Of a stretch of DNA of 64,000 nt, positions 1 to 8,280 are shown piece by piece. Where the stretch lies: contig NZ_BOPF01000007.1 of assembly GCF_016863615.1 (NCBI RefSeq), forward strand, positions 1 to 64,000, in the 5' to 3' direction. This DNA comes from Virgisporangium aliadipatigenens. GTDB taxonomy: Bacteria; Actinomycetota; Actinomycetes; Mycobacteriales; Micromonosporaceae. Below the pieces are notes generated by a model. That model was not told where the DNA came from. It did not search any database and worked only from the letters and a program-made list of their open reading frames with translations. How positions within the stretch are numbered: the first letter of the stretch is position 1; each line of letters opens with the position of its first letter. The position numbers and the translations under genes are program-made.

Positions 1-19
1 GCGCTCCATTCGCTGCGCG

Positions 20-946
20 TCATTCCGGCTCCGCTGCCGGGTCCGCGTCCCCCAGGGCGGCTGCCGCGCGCCGCAGTGCCCGCACCGCCGCGCGCGCGGC
101 CACCGACGGGGCCTGCGCGGTGAGCACCGTCGCGGTGCGGCCGTGCCATGCCGGGTCGTGCACCCGGACCGCGGTCACGCCGCGCGGCACCGAGTCGGCG
201 GCGATCCCGGGCAGCAGCGCCACGCCGAGGCCCGCGGCGACCATGCCGAGCCGGGTGGTCCAGCTTCTCGTGGTGTGCCCGATTCTCGGGTCCGCCAGGG
301 TCGGCCAGGCGCCGAACTGGGGCTCGCCGCGCGCGCCCCGGCCGACGATCCAGGTCTCCGCGCTCAGGTCGGCCGGCGTGACGCGGGCCTTGCGGGAGAG
401 GCGGTGCGTCGACGGGACCGCGACGCGCAGGTCGTCTGTGACGAGCGGGTGCTGACGCAGTTCCCCCAGATCGTAGTCGGGAAGGCCCTGGCCGGTGCCG
501 ATCACGATCACGTCGAGCCGCGCGGACCTCAGGCGGGACAGCAACGCGGGCGTCGCGCCCTCCTCGATGGTGACGGCCAGGCCCGGATGTGCGGCCCGCA
601 GCCGGGCCAGCGCGCGCGGCACCAGCACGGCCCCCGCCGCCGGGAACGCCCCCAGCCGCAACCGCCCCGCCAACCGGTCCCGCAGCCCGGCGAGGTCCCG
701 CTCGGCCGTGTCCACGGCGCCCAGCACGGTGGCCGCGTGCGCCGCGAGCACGGCCCCGGCGGCGGTCGGGCGCACCCCGCGGGCGAACCGCTCGAACAGC
801 GCCGTGCCGGCCGCGGCCTCCATGGCGGCCACCTGGCGCGAGATCGCCGACTGCGTGTAGCCCAACGCCTCCGCCGCCGCCGTGAACGACCCCGTGTCGG
901 CCACCTCGCGCACCACCCGCAACCCGACCAGCGTCACCTCCGCCAT
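20..946 (-). CDS. LysR-family transcriptional regulator
   Basis: A 308-residue LysR-type regulator. The N-terminal winged helix-turn-helix is clear (GSFTAAAEALGYTQSAISRQ, about residues 18-37), followed by an effector-binding domain of normal family length. An in-frame start lies 13 codons upstream, but the ATG at 946 puts the HTH at the usual distance from the N terminus and was chosen. It is divergent from the short-chain dehydrogenase at 1030, the classic LysR arrangement, so it probably controls that gene and itself through the T-N11-A dyad at 958-972. The inducer cannot be told from sequence. Confidence 0.9.
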   Translation of the reverse strand: MAEVTLVGLRVVREVADTGSFTAAAEALGYTQSAISRQVAAMEAAAGTALFERFARGVRPTAAGAVLAAHAATVLGAVDTAERDLAGLRDRLAGRLRLGAFPAAGAVLVPRALARLRAAHPGLAVTIEEGATPALLSRLRSARLDVIVIGTGQGLPDYDLGELRQHPLVTDDLRVAVPSTHRLSRKARVTPADLSAETWIVGRGARGEPQFGAWPTLADPRIGHTTRSWTTRLGMVAAGLGVALLPGIAADSVPRGVTAVRVHDPAWHGRTATVLTAQAPSVAARAAVRALRRAAAALGDADPAAEPE

Positions 947-957
947 GCCCACAGGGT

Positions 958-972
958 ATGCGAGAACCGCAT
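958..972. promoter_or_regulatory. LysR box (T-N11-A dyad)
   Basis: ATGCG-N5-CGCAT is a perfect 5+5 inverted repeat that also fits the T-N11-A rule for LysR binding sites. It lies 11 bases upstream of the lysR start and 57 upstream of the dehydrogenase start, so one site could serve both genes. The function is inferred from pattern and position. Confidence 0.5.
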
Positions 973-1029
973 GGCTGCTATGCACACTCCTCGTTGGTAC
1001 GCATGCCTCGGCGGACGCACGATGGGGCC

Positions 1030-1833
1030 ATGGCTAACAAGATCTGGTTCATCACCGGTGCGGCGAACGGCTTCGGCCGCCACTGGACCGAGGCGGCGCT
1101 GGAGCGCGGCGACCGGGTGGCGGCCACGGCCCGCGACCGCGACCGCCTCGCCGACCTGGCCGCGCGGCACGGCGACGCGATCCTCCCGCTCACCCTCGAC
1201 GTCACCGACCGGACGGCCGCGTTCGCGGCGGTGCGGCGCGCGGCGCAGACGTTCGGCGGGCTCGACGTGGTGGTCAACAACGCCGGCTACGGGCACTTCG
1301 GCATGGTGGAGGAGCTGACCGAGGAGGAGATCCGGGCCCAGCTGGAGACGAACTTCTTCGGTGCGCTCTGGGTCACCCAGGCCGCCCTGCCGGTGCTGCG
1401 GGCCCGGGGCGGCGGGCACATCGTGCAGGTGACGAGCGAGGGCGGGGTCGTGGCGTTCCCCGGGATCGGCGCCTACCACGCGTCGAAGTGGGCTCTGGAG
1501 GGGCTGAGCGAGTCGCTGCGGCAGGAGGTCGCCGGCCTCGGCATCCACGTGACCGCCCTGGAGCCCGGCCCCTACGCGACCGGCTTCGCGGACACGTCGC
1601 GGCACAGCGCCCCGCTCGCCGCCTACGACGCCGTCCGGGAGAACGACATGCCGGTCTGGGACGTCGGCGACCCGGTGGCCACCCGTGCGGCGATCCTCGA
1701 ACTCGTCGACGCAGCTCAGCCGCCGTCCAGGGTCCTCTTCGGACGGTCCCTGCCGGCCGTGACCGCCGATTACGAGCGCCGCCTGCGCACCTGGACCGAC
1801 TGGAACGCCCTGTCGCTCAAGGCTTTTCGGTAG
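1030..1833 (+). CDS. Short-chain dehydrogenase/reductase
   Basis: A 267-residue classical SDR. The N terminus carries the nucleotide-binding TGAANGFGRH glycine motif, then NNAGYG, and the active-site Tyr-Lys pair appears as YHASK. It therefore reduces or oxidises a carbonyl/alcohol with NAD(P). The substrate is unknown. The ATG at 1030 directly precedes the first beta strand (ANKIWFITG); an upstream in-frame ATG would add 24 residues of non-conserved sequence. The gene is divergent from a LysR regulator that probably controls it. Confidence 0.9.
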   Translation: MANKIWFITGAANGFGRHWTEAALERGDRVAATARDRDRLADLAARHGDAILPLTLDVTDRTAAFAAVRRAAQTFGGLDVVVNNAGYGHFGMVEELTEEEIRAQLETNFFGALWVTQAALPVLRARGGGHIVQVTSEGGVVAFPGIGAYHASKWALEGLSESLRQEVAGLGIHVTALEPGPYATGFADTSRHSAPLAAYDAVRENDMPVWDVGDPVATRAAILELVDAAQPPSRVLFGRSLPAVTADYERRLRTWTDWNALSLKAFR

Positions 1834-1878
1834 GACAGGGGTAGCGCTCCGGTGATCTAGCGTGCACGATGTCTCGAC

Positions 1879-3108
1879 GTGACCGCCTCCGTACAGCTCG
1901 CCTCCGCCGTGCACGCCGCCGAGGCCCGGGCGACCGGTGGTGATCCGTCGGGCGCCGCGGCCGCGTTGACCGAAGCCGTCGACGCCGCCAAGGCCGGGCT
2001 CGGTGCGGACCACCTCGACGTGCTCGCCGCCTCGTACCTGCTGGCCGGCCTGCACCGCCGCAGTGGCGCGCTGCTCGCGGCCCGCCGCGTGCTCGAACCG
2101 GCGCTGGAGGCCGGCCGCCGCATGCACGGCGACTCGCACCAGCTGCTGCTGTCGATGACCTACGAACTGGCCGTGGTCTCCCACGAGCTGGGCCACACCA
2201 CCGAGGCCGAACGCCACTTCGAGGTGCTGCGCCGGCTCGGCCCGGAGGCGCTCGGCGCCGAGCACGCCTACGTCGAGGCGGCCCGCGGCTACCGGGGCGC
2301 CGACAACGACCGGACCGTGGTGCTGTCCACAGTGGACGTCCTTCGGGTCGATCCCGCGCTGGAGCGCAGGCGCCGCATCGTCGCGGCCGCCGCGGTCTCC
2401 GGCGTGGCGGCGCTGGCGCTGATCGCCGTGACGTCCGCGGTCGTGCTGGTGCGCGGCGGGCCGGAGCGCGCGTCGCACGCGGGCGCGCCGGTCTTCAGCC
2501 CCACCGGTTCGGTGCGGCCGACCGCGAGCGTCCCCTCCGACCCGCCGTTGAGCCTCGCGGCCTCGGAGGGCGCGGTCGTCGCCGCCGAGCCGCCGGCCCC
2601 GTCGGCGGCGCGCACCCCGTCGGCCGCGGCGTCGCCGTCGGGCGGGCCGGCCGCGATCGGCGGCGTGTACCGGATCCGGACTGCGCACAGCGGCCTCTGC
2701 GTCGGCGAGGGGCCGGAGTCGGGGCGCCACAACGCCCGCACGGTTCTCGGGCAGCACCCGTGTGCCTCGGCGTCGCCGCCGCTGCGGGTGGAGCCCGTGG
2801 CGCAGGGCGGATACCGCATCCTGCTGGAACGTGGGGGCAACCGGACCGCGTGCGTGACCGTCGACTACGGCGGCGTCGCGCCCGGGCTGGCGTTCGCGGC
2901 GCGGGAGTGCGGGGACGGCCGGCCGGATCAGCGGTTCACGTTCGAGGCGGTGAACGCGCCGGCGGCCGGGTACCGGCTGCGTTCGGTGTCCGGGGCGCGG
3001 TACTGCGTCGGCGTGCGGGACGGCAGCGGCCAGAGCGGCGTGCCGCTGGTACAGGCGGACTGCAACCCGCGCGCCACCCACCAGGTGTTCGCCCTCGAGA
3101 AGCGGTAG
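1879..3108 (+). CDS. Membrane-anchored TPR-like protein with C-terminal ricin-type lectin domain
   Basis: 409 residues with three parts. Residues 1-140 are Ala-rich helices of TPR style. A single membrane segment (about 168-191) is flanked by an Arg cluster on the N-terminal side, predicting a cytoplasmic N terminus. A Pro/Ala/Ser linker then leads to a ricin-B beta-trefoil (about 264-409) with repeated hydrophobic and Cys positions. The lectin would lie outside the cell and bind carbohydrate, with the TPR part inside. I do not recognise a named family. The GTG start at 1879 follows closely on an in-frame stop, so it is well constrained. It runs tail-to-tail with the SGNH hydrolase. It contains one copy of the 13-bp palindrome at 2335. 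Confidence 0.75.
   Translation: MTASVQLASAVHAAEARATGGDPSGAAAALTEAVDAAKAGLGADHLDVLAASYLLAGLHRRSGALLAARRVLEPALEAGRRMHGDSHQLLLSMTYELAVVSHELGHTTEAERHFEVLRRLGPEALGAEHAYVEAARGYRGADNDRTVVLSTVDVLRVDPALERRRRIVAAAAVSGVAALALIAVTSAVVLVRGGPERASHAGAPVFSPTGSVRPTASVPSDPPLSLAASEGAVVAAEPPAPSAARTPSAAASPSGGPAAIGGVYRIRTAHSGLCVGEGPESGRHNARTVLGQHPCASASPPLRVEPVAQGGYRILLERGGNRTACVTVDYGGVAPGLAFAARECGDGRPDQRFTFEAVNAPAAGYRLRSVSGARYCVGVRDGSGQSGVPLVQADCNPRATHQVFALEKR
2335..2347. repeat. Iterated 13-bp palindrome GTCCACWGTGGAC
   Basis: Perfect copy inside the TPR-ricin gene, reading Ser-Thr-Val-Asp just before the membrane segment. One of seven perfect copies in the window. Confidence 0.6.
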
Positions 3109-3127
3109 GCGGCGCGGGCGCCCCGCG

Positions 3128-4207
3128 TCAGGGGCTGGTGCATCCCGTGACGGCCGGCGCGGTGGAACCGTCCCCGTTGGCGACGAAGCCGAAGGTGGTG
3201 CTGCCGTTCGGGGCGATGGTGCCGTTGTAGCCGGCGTTGCGGACGTTGACGGCGCCGGTGCTCGCGCTCGGGGTGCCGCCCCACAGGTTCGTGATGCTCT
3301 GCCCGTTCGCGAGGGTCAACCGCGCCGTCCAGGCGGTGATGGTGGCGCCGCCGGTGTTGCGCACGGTCGCCTCGGCCTGGAACCCGCCGCCCCAGCTGTT
3401 GACCACGCGCACGCTCGCCGTGCACGCGCCGCCGGTGCCGGGGCTCGACGACGGCGGCGGCGAGGACGCGGGGGCCGACGACGGCGGTCGGGAGGACGCC
3501 GGGGCGGAGGAGGGCGGTGCGGAGGCGCCCGGCGTCAGGCTGTCCGGGACGGCGCGCAGGGCGTTGTACCAGGCGGTCGCCATCTTCGCGTAGCCGCCCG
3601 CGTTGGGGTGGACGCCGTCGGCGAGGTCGTTCGCGCCCAGCGCACCGAACATGTCGACCAGGTACACGTGCTTGCCGGCGTTCGCCCGCGCCTGCACCAT
3701 GCCCGGGATCGTCGCGTTGTAGGCGCTGACCGCCGAGGCCGACGAGGGCAGCGGCACGATCGTCGCCACGAACACCCGCGCCTCCGGCGCCGTGGCGGTG
3801 ATCCGGTCGACCAGGTTCGCGAGGCGGGTCGAGGCGCCGCCGGCGTTCTGGATGATGTCGTTCGTGCCGATGTGCAGCAGCACGGTGCGGGGCGTGTACG
3901 TGCGGAGCCAGGAGACGATGTTGGCGTCGATCTGGTCGATGCGCCAGCCGGAGTGGCCCTCGTGCTCGCGGTCGGTCAGCGCGGCGGGCCCGTTCGACTG
4001 CGAGCCGACGAAGTCGACCTGGTACCCGGCGGCGGTCAGCTTCGGCAGCAGGTCGATCCGGTAGCCGCCCGGCACGTTGAACCCGTCGGTGATGGAGTCG
4101 CCGAGCGGCATGATCCGCACCCCGGCGGCAGCGGTCGCGGGGTTGGCCAGTGCCAGGCCGGTGAGGAGCAGCAGCCCGGTCGCCGCCGCGGCGAGCAGTC
4201 GCCTCAT
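3128..4207 (-). CDS. Secreted SGNH/GDSL hydrolase with C-terminal CBM2
   Basis: 359 residues. A Sec signal peptide (about 1-27, ending ATAAA) precedes an SGNH esterase domain: block I GDSITDG with nucleophile Ser38, block III GTND (Asn116), and block V DGVH with Asp197/His200. A Pro/Ser linker (about 228-258) leads to a family 2 cellulose-binding module with its paired Cys near the ends. This suggests an extracellular esterase, such as an acetyl-xylan or similar polysaccharide esterase, tethered to cellulose or chitin. Substrate choice is inference. A GAAAGTTTC element lies 78 bases upstream on the coding strand, as it does upstream of the GH5 gene at 30161. Confidence 0.9.
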   Translation of the reverse strand: MRRLLAAAATGLLLLTGLALANPATAAAGVRIMPLGDSITDGFNVPGGYRIDLLPKLTAAGYQVDFVGSQSNGPAALTDREHEGHSGWRIDQIDANIVSWLRTYTPRTVLLHIGTNDIIQNAGGASTRLANLVDRITATAPEARVFVATIVPLPSSASAVSAYNATIPGMVQARANAGKHVYLVDMFGALGANDLADGVHPNAGGYAKMATAWYNALRAVPDSLTPGASAPPSSAPASSRPPSSAPASSPPPSSSPGTGGACTASVRVVNSWGGGFQAEATVRNTGGATITAWTARLTLANGQSITNLWGGTPSASTGAVNVRNAGYNGTIAPNGSTTFGFVANGDGSTAPAVTGCTSP

Positions 4208-4284
4208 GCCGCCCGACGATAGTCAGATCTCGATGAAACGGAAGCTCACGCGGGCCCGCGCCCGGTCGGGGGCGGCGCGGGCGT

Positions 4285-4293
4285 GAAACTTTC
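4285..4293 (-). promoter_or_regulatory. GAAAGTTTC element upstream of the SGNH-CBM2 gene
   Basis: Reads GAAACTTTC on + and GAAAGTTTC in the direction of the hydrolase gene, within CCGGAAAGTTTCACG. It is a dyad with a single central base. The same 9-mer recurs at 30057, 32990 and 33477. Inverted repeats of GAAANTTTC type have been described upstream of xylanase genes in streptomycetes (from memory). The remainder of the 213-base gap 4208-4420 shows only scattered GC dyads. Confidence 0.45.
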
Positions 4294-4420
4294 CGGTCGT
4301 ACCCCGCCTCCGACGTGGCGATCGCCGTCACCGCCCCGGGTGCCGCACCGGCCCGGGGCCCCGATAGTTCGGGTCACGAATTACGGCAAAAAATCCGGCC
4401 GACGGGGCACCGATATCGGT

Positions 4421-5104
4421 TCACGCACCGCCGTCCACCAGCTTGTATCCCATCCCGTAGACGGTGAGCAGCCGGGTGGGGCGGCGCGGATTCGGTTCGA
4501 TCTTGCGGCGTAAGTGGAGAATATGCGTGTCGACCACGCGATCGGCCGCGTCGTGGTCGCGTCCGGGGTTACGCCGCAGTAACTGCGCCCGCGAGAAGAT
4601 CTGCTCGGGCCGGCGGGCCATCGCCTCCAGGATGGCGAATTCCGCGGGCGTGCAGTCGACCGGCCGGCCGTCCACGGTCACCGTGCGGCGGGTCGTGTCG
4701 ACGGTGATGTCGCCGACGCGCAGGCGCGCGGGATCGGCCCCCCGGCCGGCGCGCCGCAGCAGAGTGCGGACGCGTAACAGCAGCTCAGCGGGGGTGAAGG
4801 GGGTGGTGAGATAGTCGTCGGCGGATGCCAGGTCGAGTCCCGGATCGTCCGGCGCCGCGAGGTCGGTAAGGATCATCACCGGGACCGACGACTCGCGCAG
4901 CAGGGTACGAAACGCGTCGCGGCCGTTTACTGAGGAAAACGTCATGTCCAGCAGGACTAGGTCCGGGTCGATGCGTCGTACCTGGTCCGGAAGATCCCGG
5001 CCGTGCGGCGCGACGGTCGTGCGGTACCCGGCGGACTCGAGGTACTCGCGCACGATTTCGGCGTGCTCCTGATCGTCGTCGGCGACGAACACGTGTTCCC
5101 CCAC
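4421..5104 (-). CDS. OmpR-family response regulator lacking the conserved receiver Lys
   Basis: 227 residues: receiver domain (about 1-120) and OmpR/PhoB winged helix (about 128-225, ending in the usual TVYGMGYKL). The acidic pocket DDD (9-11), phospho-acceptor Asp53 (LLDM) and Thr80 (ILT) are present. The normally invariant Lys in YLTKPF is Thr101 (YLTTPF). That Lys contacts the phosphoryl group, so phosphorylation-driven switching may be altered or absent. The GTG at 5104 is the natural start just before HVFVADDD. No histidine kinase is adjacent. It is divergent from the adaptor gene at 5225, a plausible target. Confidence 0.85.
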   Translation of the reverse strand: MGEHVFVADDDQEHAEIVREYLESAGYRTTVAPHGRDLPDQVRRIDPDLVLLDMTFSSVNGRDAFRTLLRESSVPVMILTDLAAPDDPGLDLASADDYLTTPFTPAELLLRVRTLLRRAGRGADPARLRVGDITVDTTRRTVTVDGRPVDCTPAEFAILEAMARRPEQIFSRAQLLRRNPGRDHDAADRVVDTHILHLRRKIEPNPRRPTRLLTVYGMGYKLVDGGA

Positions 5105-5224
5105 GGCGCGAATATTAGGGTCAGTTCCGCGGGGTCGAAGAGTTGTTGCACTGAATGCCTCGGTATTCACTAAAGAAATTCGCGCCTCGACATTTCCTTG
5201 ACATTCCTCGGCCAGGATCGCGGG

Positions 5225-6379
5225 ATGCCCGTCGACCGTTTCTTCGCGCGGCGCGGACACGCCCGGCTGCCGGTGTACGCGTTCTCCGCCGTCGTCGTGG
5301 TCGTGGCGGCCGGCGCCGCCATGTACCCGCACCGGGACCCCGGCGGCCGCGCGAACGGTGGGCCGGCGTCGACGGTACCGACCGCCGTGGTCACCCGCGG
5401 GGACCTGTCGACCGGCCGCTCGATGAGTGGTACGTGGGGTGTCGGCGTTCCCCGGACAGTGGTGAACGGCCGCGCCGGCGTGGTGACGTGGCTGCCCCCG
5501 GCGGGCGCGACGATCGACCGCGGTCAGGTCCTGTACCGCCTCGACGGCGCGGCCGTGCCGCTCTTCTTCGGCAGCCCCACGCTGACGCGCACCCTGTCGG
5601 ACCCCGGCACCGTCGGGCGGGACGTCGCGCTGGTGGTCGACAACCTGCGCGCGCTCGGCTATCCCGTCGGCCCGCAGCCGGGGCCCGGTGCGGTGGTGGA
5701 CGGCGCCGACGCGCTGACCCAGGTCTCCACCGACGGCGAGACCCGCCGGGTGCGGGTGGCTGTGCGCGAGGGCGACGGCGTGCTCACCGCCGCGGTGATC
5801 GACGCCCTCCGGCAGTGGCAGCGCGACAACGGCCTCGACGCGGACGGGCGCCTCGAGGTCGGCGACATCGCCGTGGCACCCGGCGCGGTGCGGGTCGACG
5901 TGCCCCTGGCCCGGGCCGGCGACGCCGCGTCCGGTGCCCTGATGACCGTGGTCTCCGCCGCGCGGGTGGTGACCGTCCGGGCGCCGGCGATCGACGTCGA
6001 CGCGGTGCGCGACGGCGGCGGCGCGATCGTTCGCCTGCCGGGCGGCACCGAACTGCCCGGCCGCGTCGCCGCCGTCGAACCCCTCGGGCAGCACGGCGAC
6101 GGCCGGCGCACGGCCACCGTGACCGTCGTGGCGGACCGGCCCGACGCCGCGCAGCTGCCGGACGGCGTCGAGGTCACGGTCGACATCGCCGGCCGCAGCC
6201 GCCTCGGCGTGCTGACCGTCCCGGTGAACGCGGTGATCGACCTGCCCGACGGCAGCCACGCCGTGCAGCCGCCCGACGCCGCGCCGGTAGCCGTGACCGT
6301 CGGCCTCGTCAGCCGGGGCGTGGTCGAGATCTCCGGCGCCGGGGTGCGCGAGGGGATGCGGGTGGTGGCCGCACCCTGA
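5225..6379 (+). CDS. Peptidoglycan-binding/efflux-type periplasmic adaptor protein
   Basis: 384 residues. A single N-terminal membrane anchor (about 16-33) precedes an extracellular region with a PG_binding_1-like segment (VIDALRQWQRDNGLDADGRLEVGDIA) and beta-rich lipoyl/barrel parts typical of HlyD/MacA-like adaptors in actinobacteria (DRGQVLYRLDG; VTVPVNAVI). Relatives usually sit directly before a MacB-type ABC ATPase and permease. Here the next gene is an unrelated ion permease, so the adaptor is an orphan. The ATG at 5225 was preferred over a TTG at 5198 because it starts the basic segment before the anchor. The divergent OmpR regulator may control it. Confidence 0.75.
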   Translation: MPVDRFFARRGHARLPVYAFSAVVVVVAAGAAMYPHRDPGGRANGGPASTVPTAVVTRGDLSTGRSMSGTWGVGVPRTVVNGRAGVVTWLPPAGATIDRGQVLYRLDGAAVPLFFGSPTLTRTLSDPGTVGRDVALVVDNLRALGYPVGPQPGPGAVVDGADALTQVSTDGETRRVRVAVREGDGVLTAAVIDALRQWQRDNGLDADGRLEVGDIAVAPGAVRVDVPLARAGDAASGALMTVVSAARVVTVRAPAIDVDAVRDGGGAIVRLPGGTELPGRVAAVEPLGQHGDGRRTATVTVVADRPDAAQLPDGVEVTVDIAGRSRLGVLTVPVNAVIDLPDGSHAVQPPDAAPVAVTVGLVSRGVVEISGAGVREGMRVVAAP

Positions 6380-6447
6380 CGGTTCGGCCGACGGTCGGGT
6401 GGTAGGTCGCCGCGCGCGACCCGCGGACTCGCCCTACGCTGCCGTTC

Positions 6448-7689
6448 GTGCAGATCGTGATCGCCGTCGGGTTGCTGGTCGCGGTGCTCGGGTTCGCCGT
6501 GGCCCGCCCGGCCGGGCTGCCCGAGGCGGTCGCCGCCGTGCCGGCCGCCGCGCTCGCCGTCCTCGCGGGCCTCGTGCCGCTGGGCGCGGCGTGGCGGGAC
6601 GTGGTGGAACTAGCGCCGACCGTGGGCTTCCTCGCGGCGGTGCTGCTGCTCGCGCACCTCGCCGACGCGCACGGCGTGTTCCGGTACGCGGCGGCGGTGG
6701 CGGCCCGCGCGGGTGCCGGCCGGCCGGTGCGGCTGCTCGGCGCGGTGTTCGCCGTCGCGGCCTCCGTCACGGCCGTGCTGAGCCTCGACGCGACGGTGGT
6801 GCTGCTGACGCCGGTGGTGTTCGCGACGGCGGCCCGCCTCGAGGTGCGGGCGCGGCCGCACGTCTACGCCTGCACGCATCTGGCCAACTCCGCCTCGCTG
6901 CTGCTGCCCGTCTCCAACCTCACCAACCTGCTGGCGTTCGCGGCGAGCGGGTTGGGGTTCGCGGCGTTCGCGGGGCTGATGGCGCTGCCGTGGCTGGCCG
7001 TGCTCGCCGTCGAGTGGGTGGTGTTCCGGCTCTTCTTCGCCGCGGACCTGACCGTGCCGGCCGGACCCGCGCCGCCGCTGTCCGCGCGGCCGCCGCGCTA
7101 CGCGTTGGCCGTGCTGGGGTTGACGGTGCTCGGCTTCCCGTTCGCCGAGCCGCTCGGGGTGCATCCGGCGCTCGTCGCCGCCGCGGGGGCGCTGCTGCTC
7201 GCGGTGCCGCGCGTGCGGCGTGTGCCGAAGGAGGCGGTGTCGCTGCTGCGGGAGCTGGATCCGGCGTTCTGCGCGTTCGTGTTCGCGCTGTCCGTCGTGG
7301 TGCTGGCCGTGCGGCGGCACGGGCTCGACGCCCTCGCCGCGGCGTGGACACCGGCGCGCGCCACGTTCGCCGGCCTCCTGCTGACCGCGTTCCTCGCCGC
7401 GCTGCTGTCGAACGTCATCAACAACGTGCCCGCCACCCTCGTCCTGGTGCCCGCCGCGGCGCACAGCCCGGGGCTGCTGCTGGCCGTGCTCATCGGCGTC
7501 AACGTGGGGCCGAACCTCACCTACGTCGGCTCGCTCGCCACCCTGCTGTGGCGGCAGATCCTGCACCGGCACGACGCGGCGCCCTCCACGCGGGAGTTCC
7601 TGGCGCTCGGGGCGCTGTCGGTGCCGGCGTGTCTCCTCGCCGGGGTGGCGGCGCTGTGGGCCGTTCTGGAAATGTCGGGGGTCTCATGA
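6448..7689 (+). CDS. ArsB/NhaD-type (ion transporter superfamily) permease
   Basis: 413 residues, almost wholly hydrophobic with about ten to eleven predicted membrane spans. Conserved features of the ArsB/NhaD/SLC13 fold include the polar re-entrant motifs around HLANSASLLLPVSNLTNL and NVINNVPATLVLVP. It should export or exchange an ion across the plasma membrane (arsenite, Na+/H+ or a dicarboxylate). The sequence does not decide which, and no ars genes are nearby. The stop overlaps the ATG of the stress-protein gene (ATGA at 7686), implying translational coupling. Confidence 0.8.
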   Translation: MQIVIAVGLLVAVLGFAVARPAGLPEAVAAVPAAALAVLAGLVPLGAAWRDVVELAPTVGFLAAVLLLAHLADAHGVFRYAAAVAARAGAGRPVRLLGAVFAVAASVTAVLSLDATVVLLTPVVFATAARLEVRARPHVYACTHLANSASLLLPVSNLTNLLAFAASGLGFAAFAGLMALPWLAVLAVEWVVFRLFFAADLTVPAGPAPPLSARPPRYALAVLGLTVLGFPFAEPLGVHPALVAAAGALLLAVPRVRRVPKEAVSLLRELDPAFCAFVFALSVVVLAVRRHGLDALAAAWTPARATFAGLLLTAFLAALLSNVINNVPATLVLVPAAAHSPGLLLAVLIGVNVGPNLTYVGSLATLLWRQILHRHDAAPSTREFLALGALSVPACLLAGVAALWAVLEMSGVS

Positions 7690-8201
7690 AGGTCATGGTC
7701 TGGCTCGCCGAGGGCACCTGGCACGCGGCCGTCGACGCCGCCCGTTCGCACGCCCCGGCCGGCGCCGAGGTGGTGCTGCTGCACGTCGTCGACCCCGCGC
7801 TGGCGGCCGGGATCGGTGCGGCGCACGCCGGGCTGCTCGGTCGCGGGCGGCACCGGCCGGATCCCGTCGCGGCCGCCGGTGCCGCCGCCGAGACGGCCGA
7901 GCGGGAGCTGCTGGACGCGGCGGCCGCCCGCCTCGGCCGGCCCGCGGCGCGCCTGCTCCTGCGCGGCCGAGCCGAACGCGAGGTCACCGCGGCCTGCGCG
8001 GACGCCGATCTGCTCGTGGTCGTGCGGGACGGGGACCGCGCCCGGCTGGGGCCGAAGAGCCTCGCGCCGCCGACCCGGTTCGTGGTGGATCACGCCGCCT
8101 GCCCGGTCCTGCTGGTCTGGCCCGGGCAGGCGCCGGGGGTCGGCACCATCGCGCCCCCGCCGCCGCATCACCGGCCGGGGCCGCCTCCGCCGAAGGGGTG
8201 A
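7686..8201 (+). CDS. Universal stress protein (UspA) domain protein
   Basis: 171 residues. The Rossmann-like Usp fold is suggested by the opening beta strand, the LLHVVDP motif, the [10 protein letters not shown] strand and the closing [10 protein letters not shown], which is nearly diagnostic of UspA proteins. The ATP-binding glycine pattern is degenerate. The C terminus is a His/Pro-rich tail. It starts inside the stop codon of the permease gene, so the two products probably act together, with the Usp protein as a cytoplasmic regulatory partner. That role is inference. Confidence 0.8.
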   Translation: MKVMVWLAEGTWHAAVDAARSHAPAGAEVVLLHVVDPALAAGIGAAHAGLLGRGRHRPDPVAAAGAAAETAERELLDAAAARLGRPAARLLLRGRAEREVTAACADADLLVVVRDGDRARLGPKSLAPPTRFVVDHAACPVLLVWPGQAPGVGTIAPPPPHHRPGPPPPKG

Positions 8202-8280
8202 TTCGGAGGATCCGCGCTCAAGTCGGCGCCGGGCGGGTCGATCCGCGGTGCATTCCCCGGACAGACGATGGAGGCCCCGC

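Noticed and set aside
934-3081. 715-aa minus-strand frame across the SDR and TPR-ricin genes
   Set aside because: Antisense shadow. Both plus-strand genes have clear motifs.
6448-7689. Arsenite efflux (arsB) assignment
   Set aside because: The fold is shared with NhaD and SLC13 transporters and there are no arsR, arsC or arsA genes nearby.
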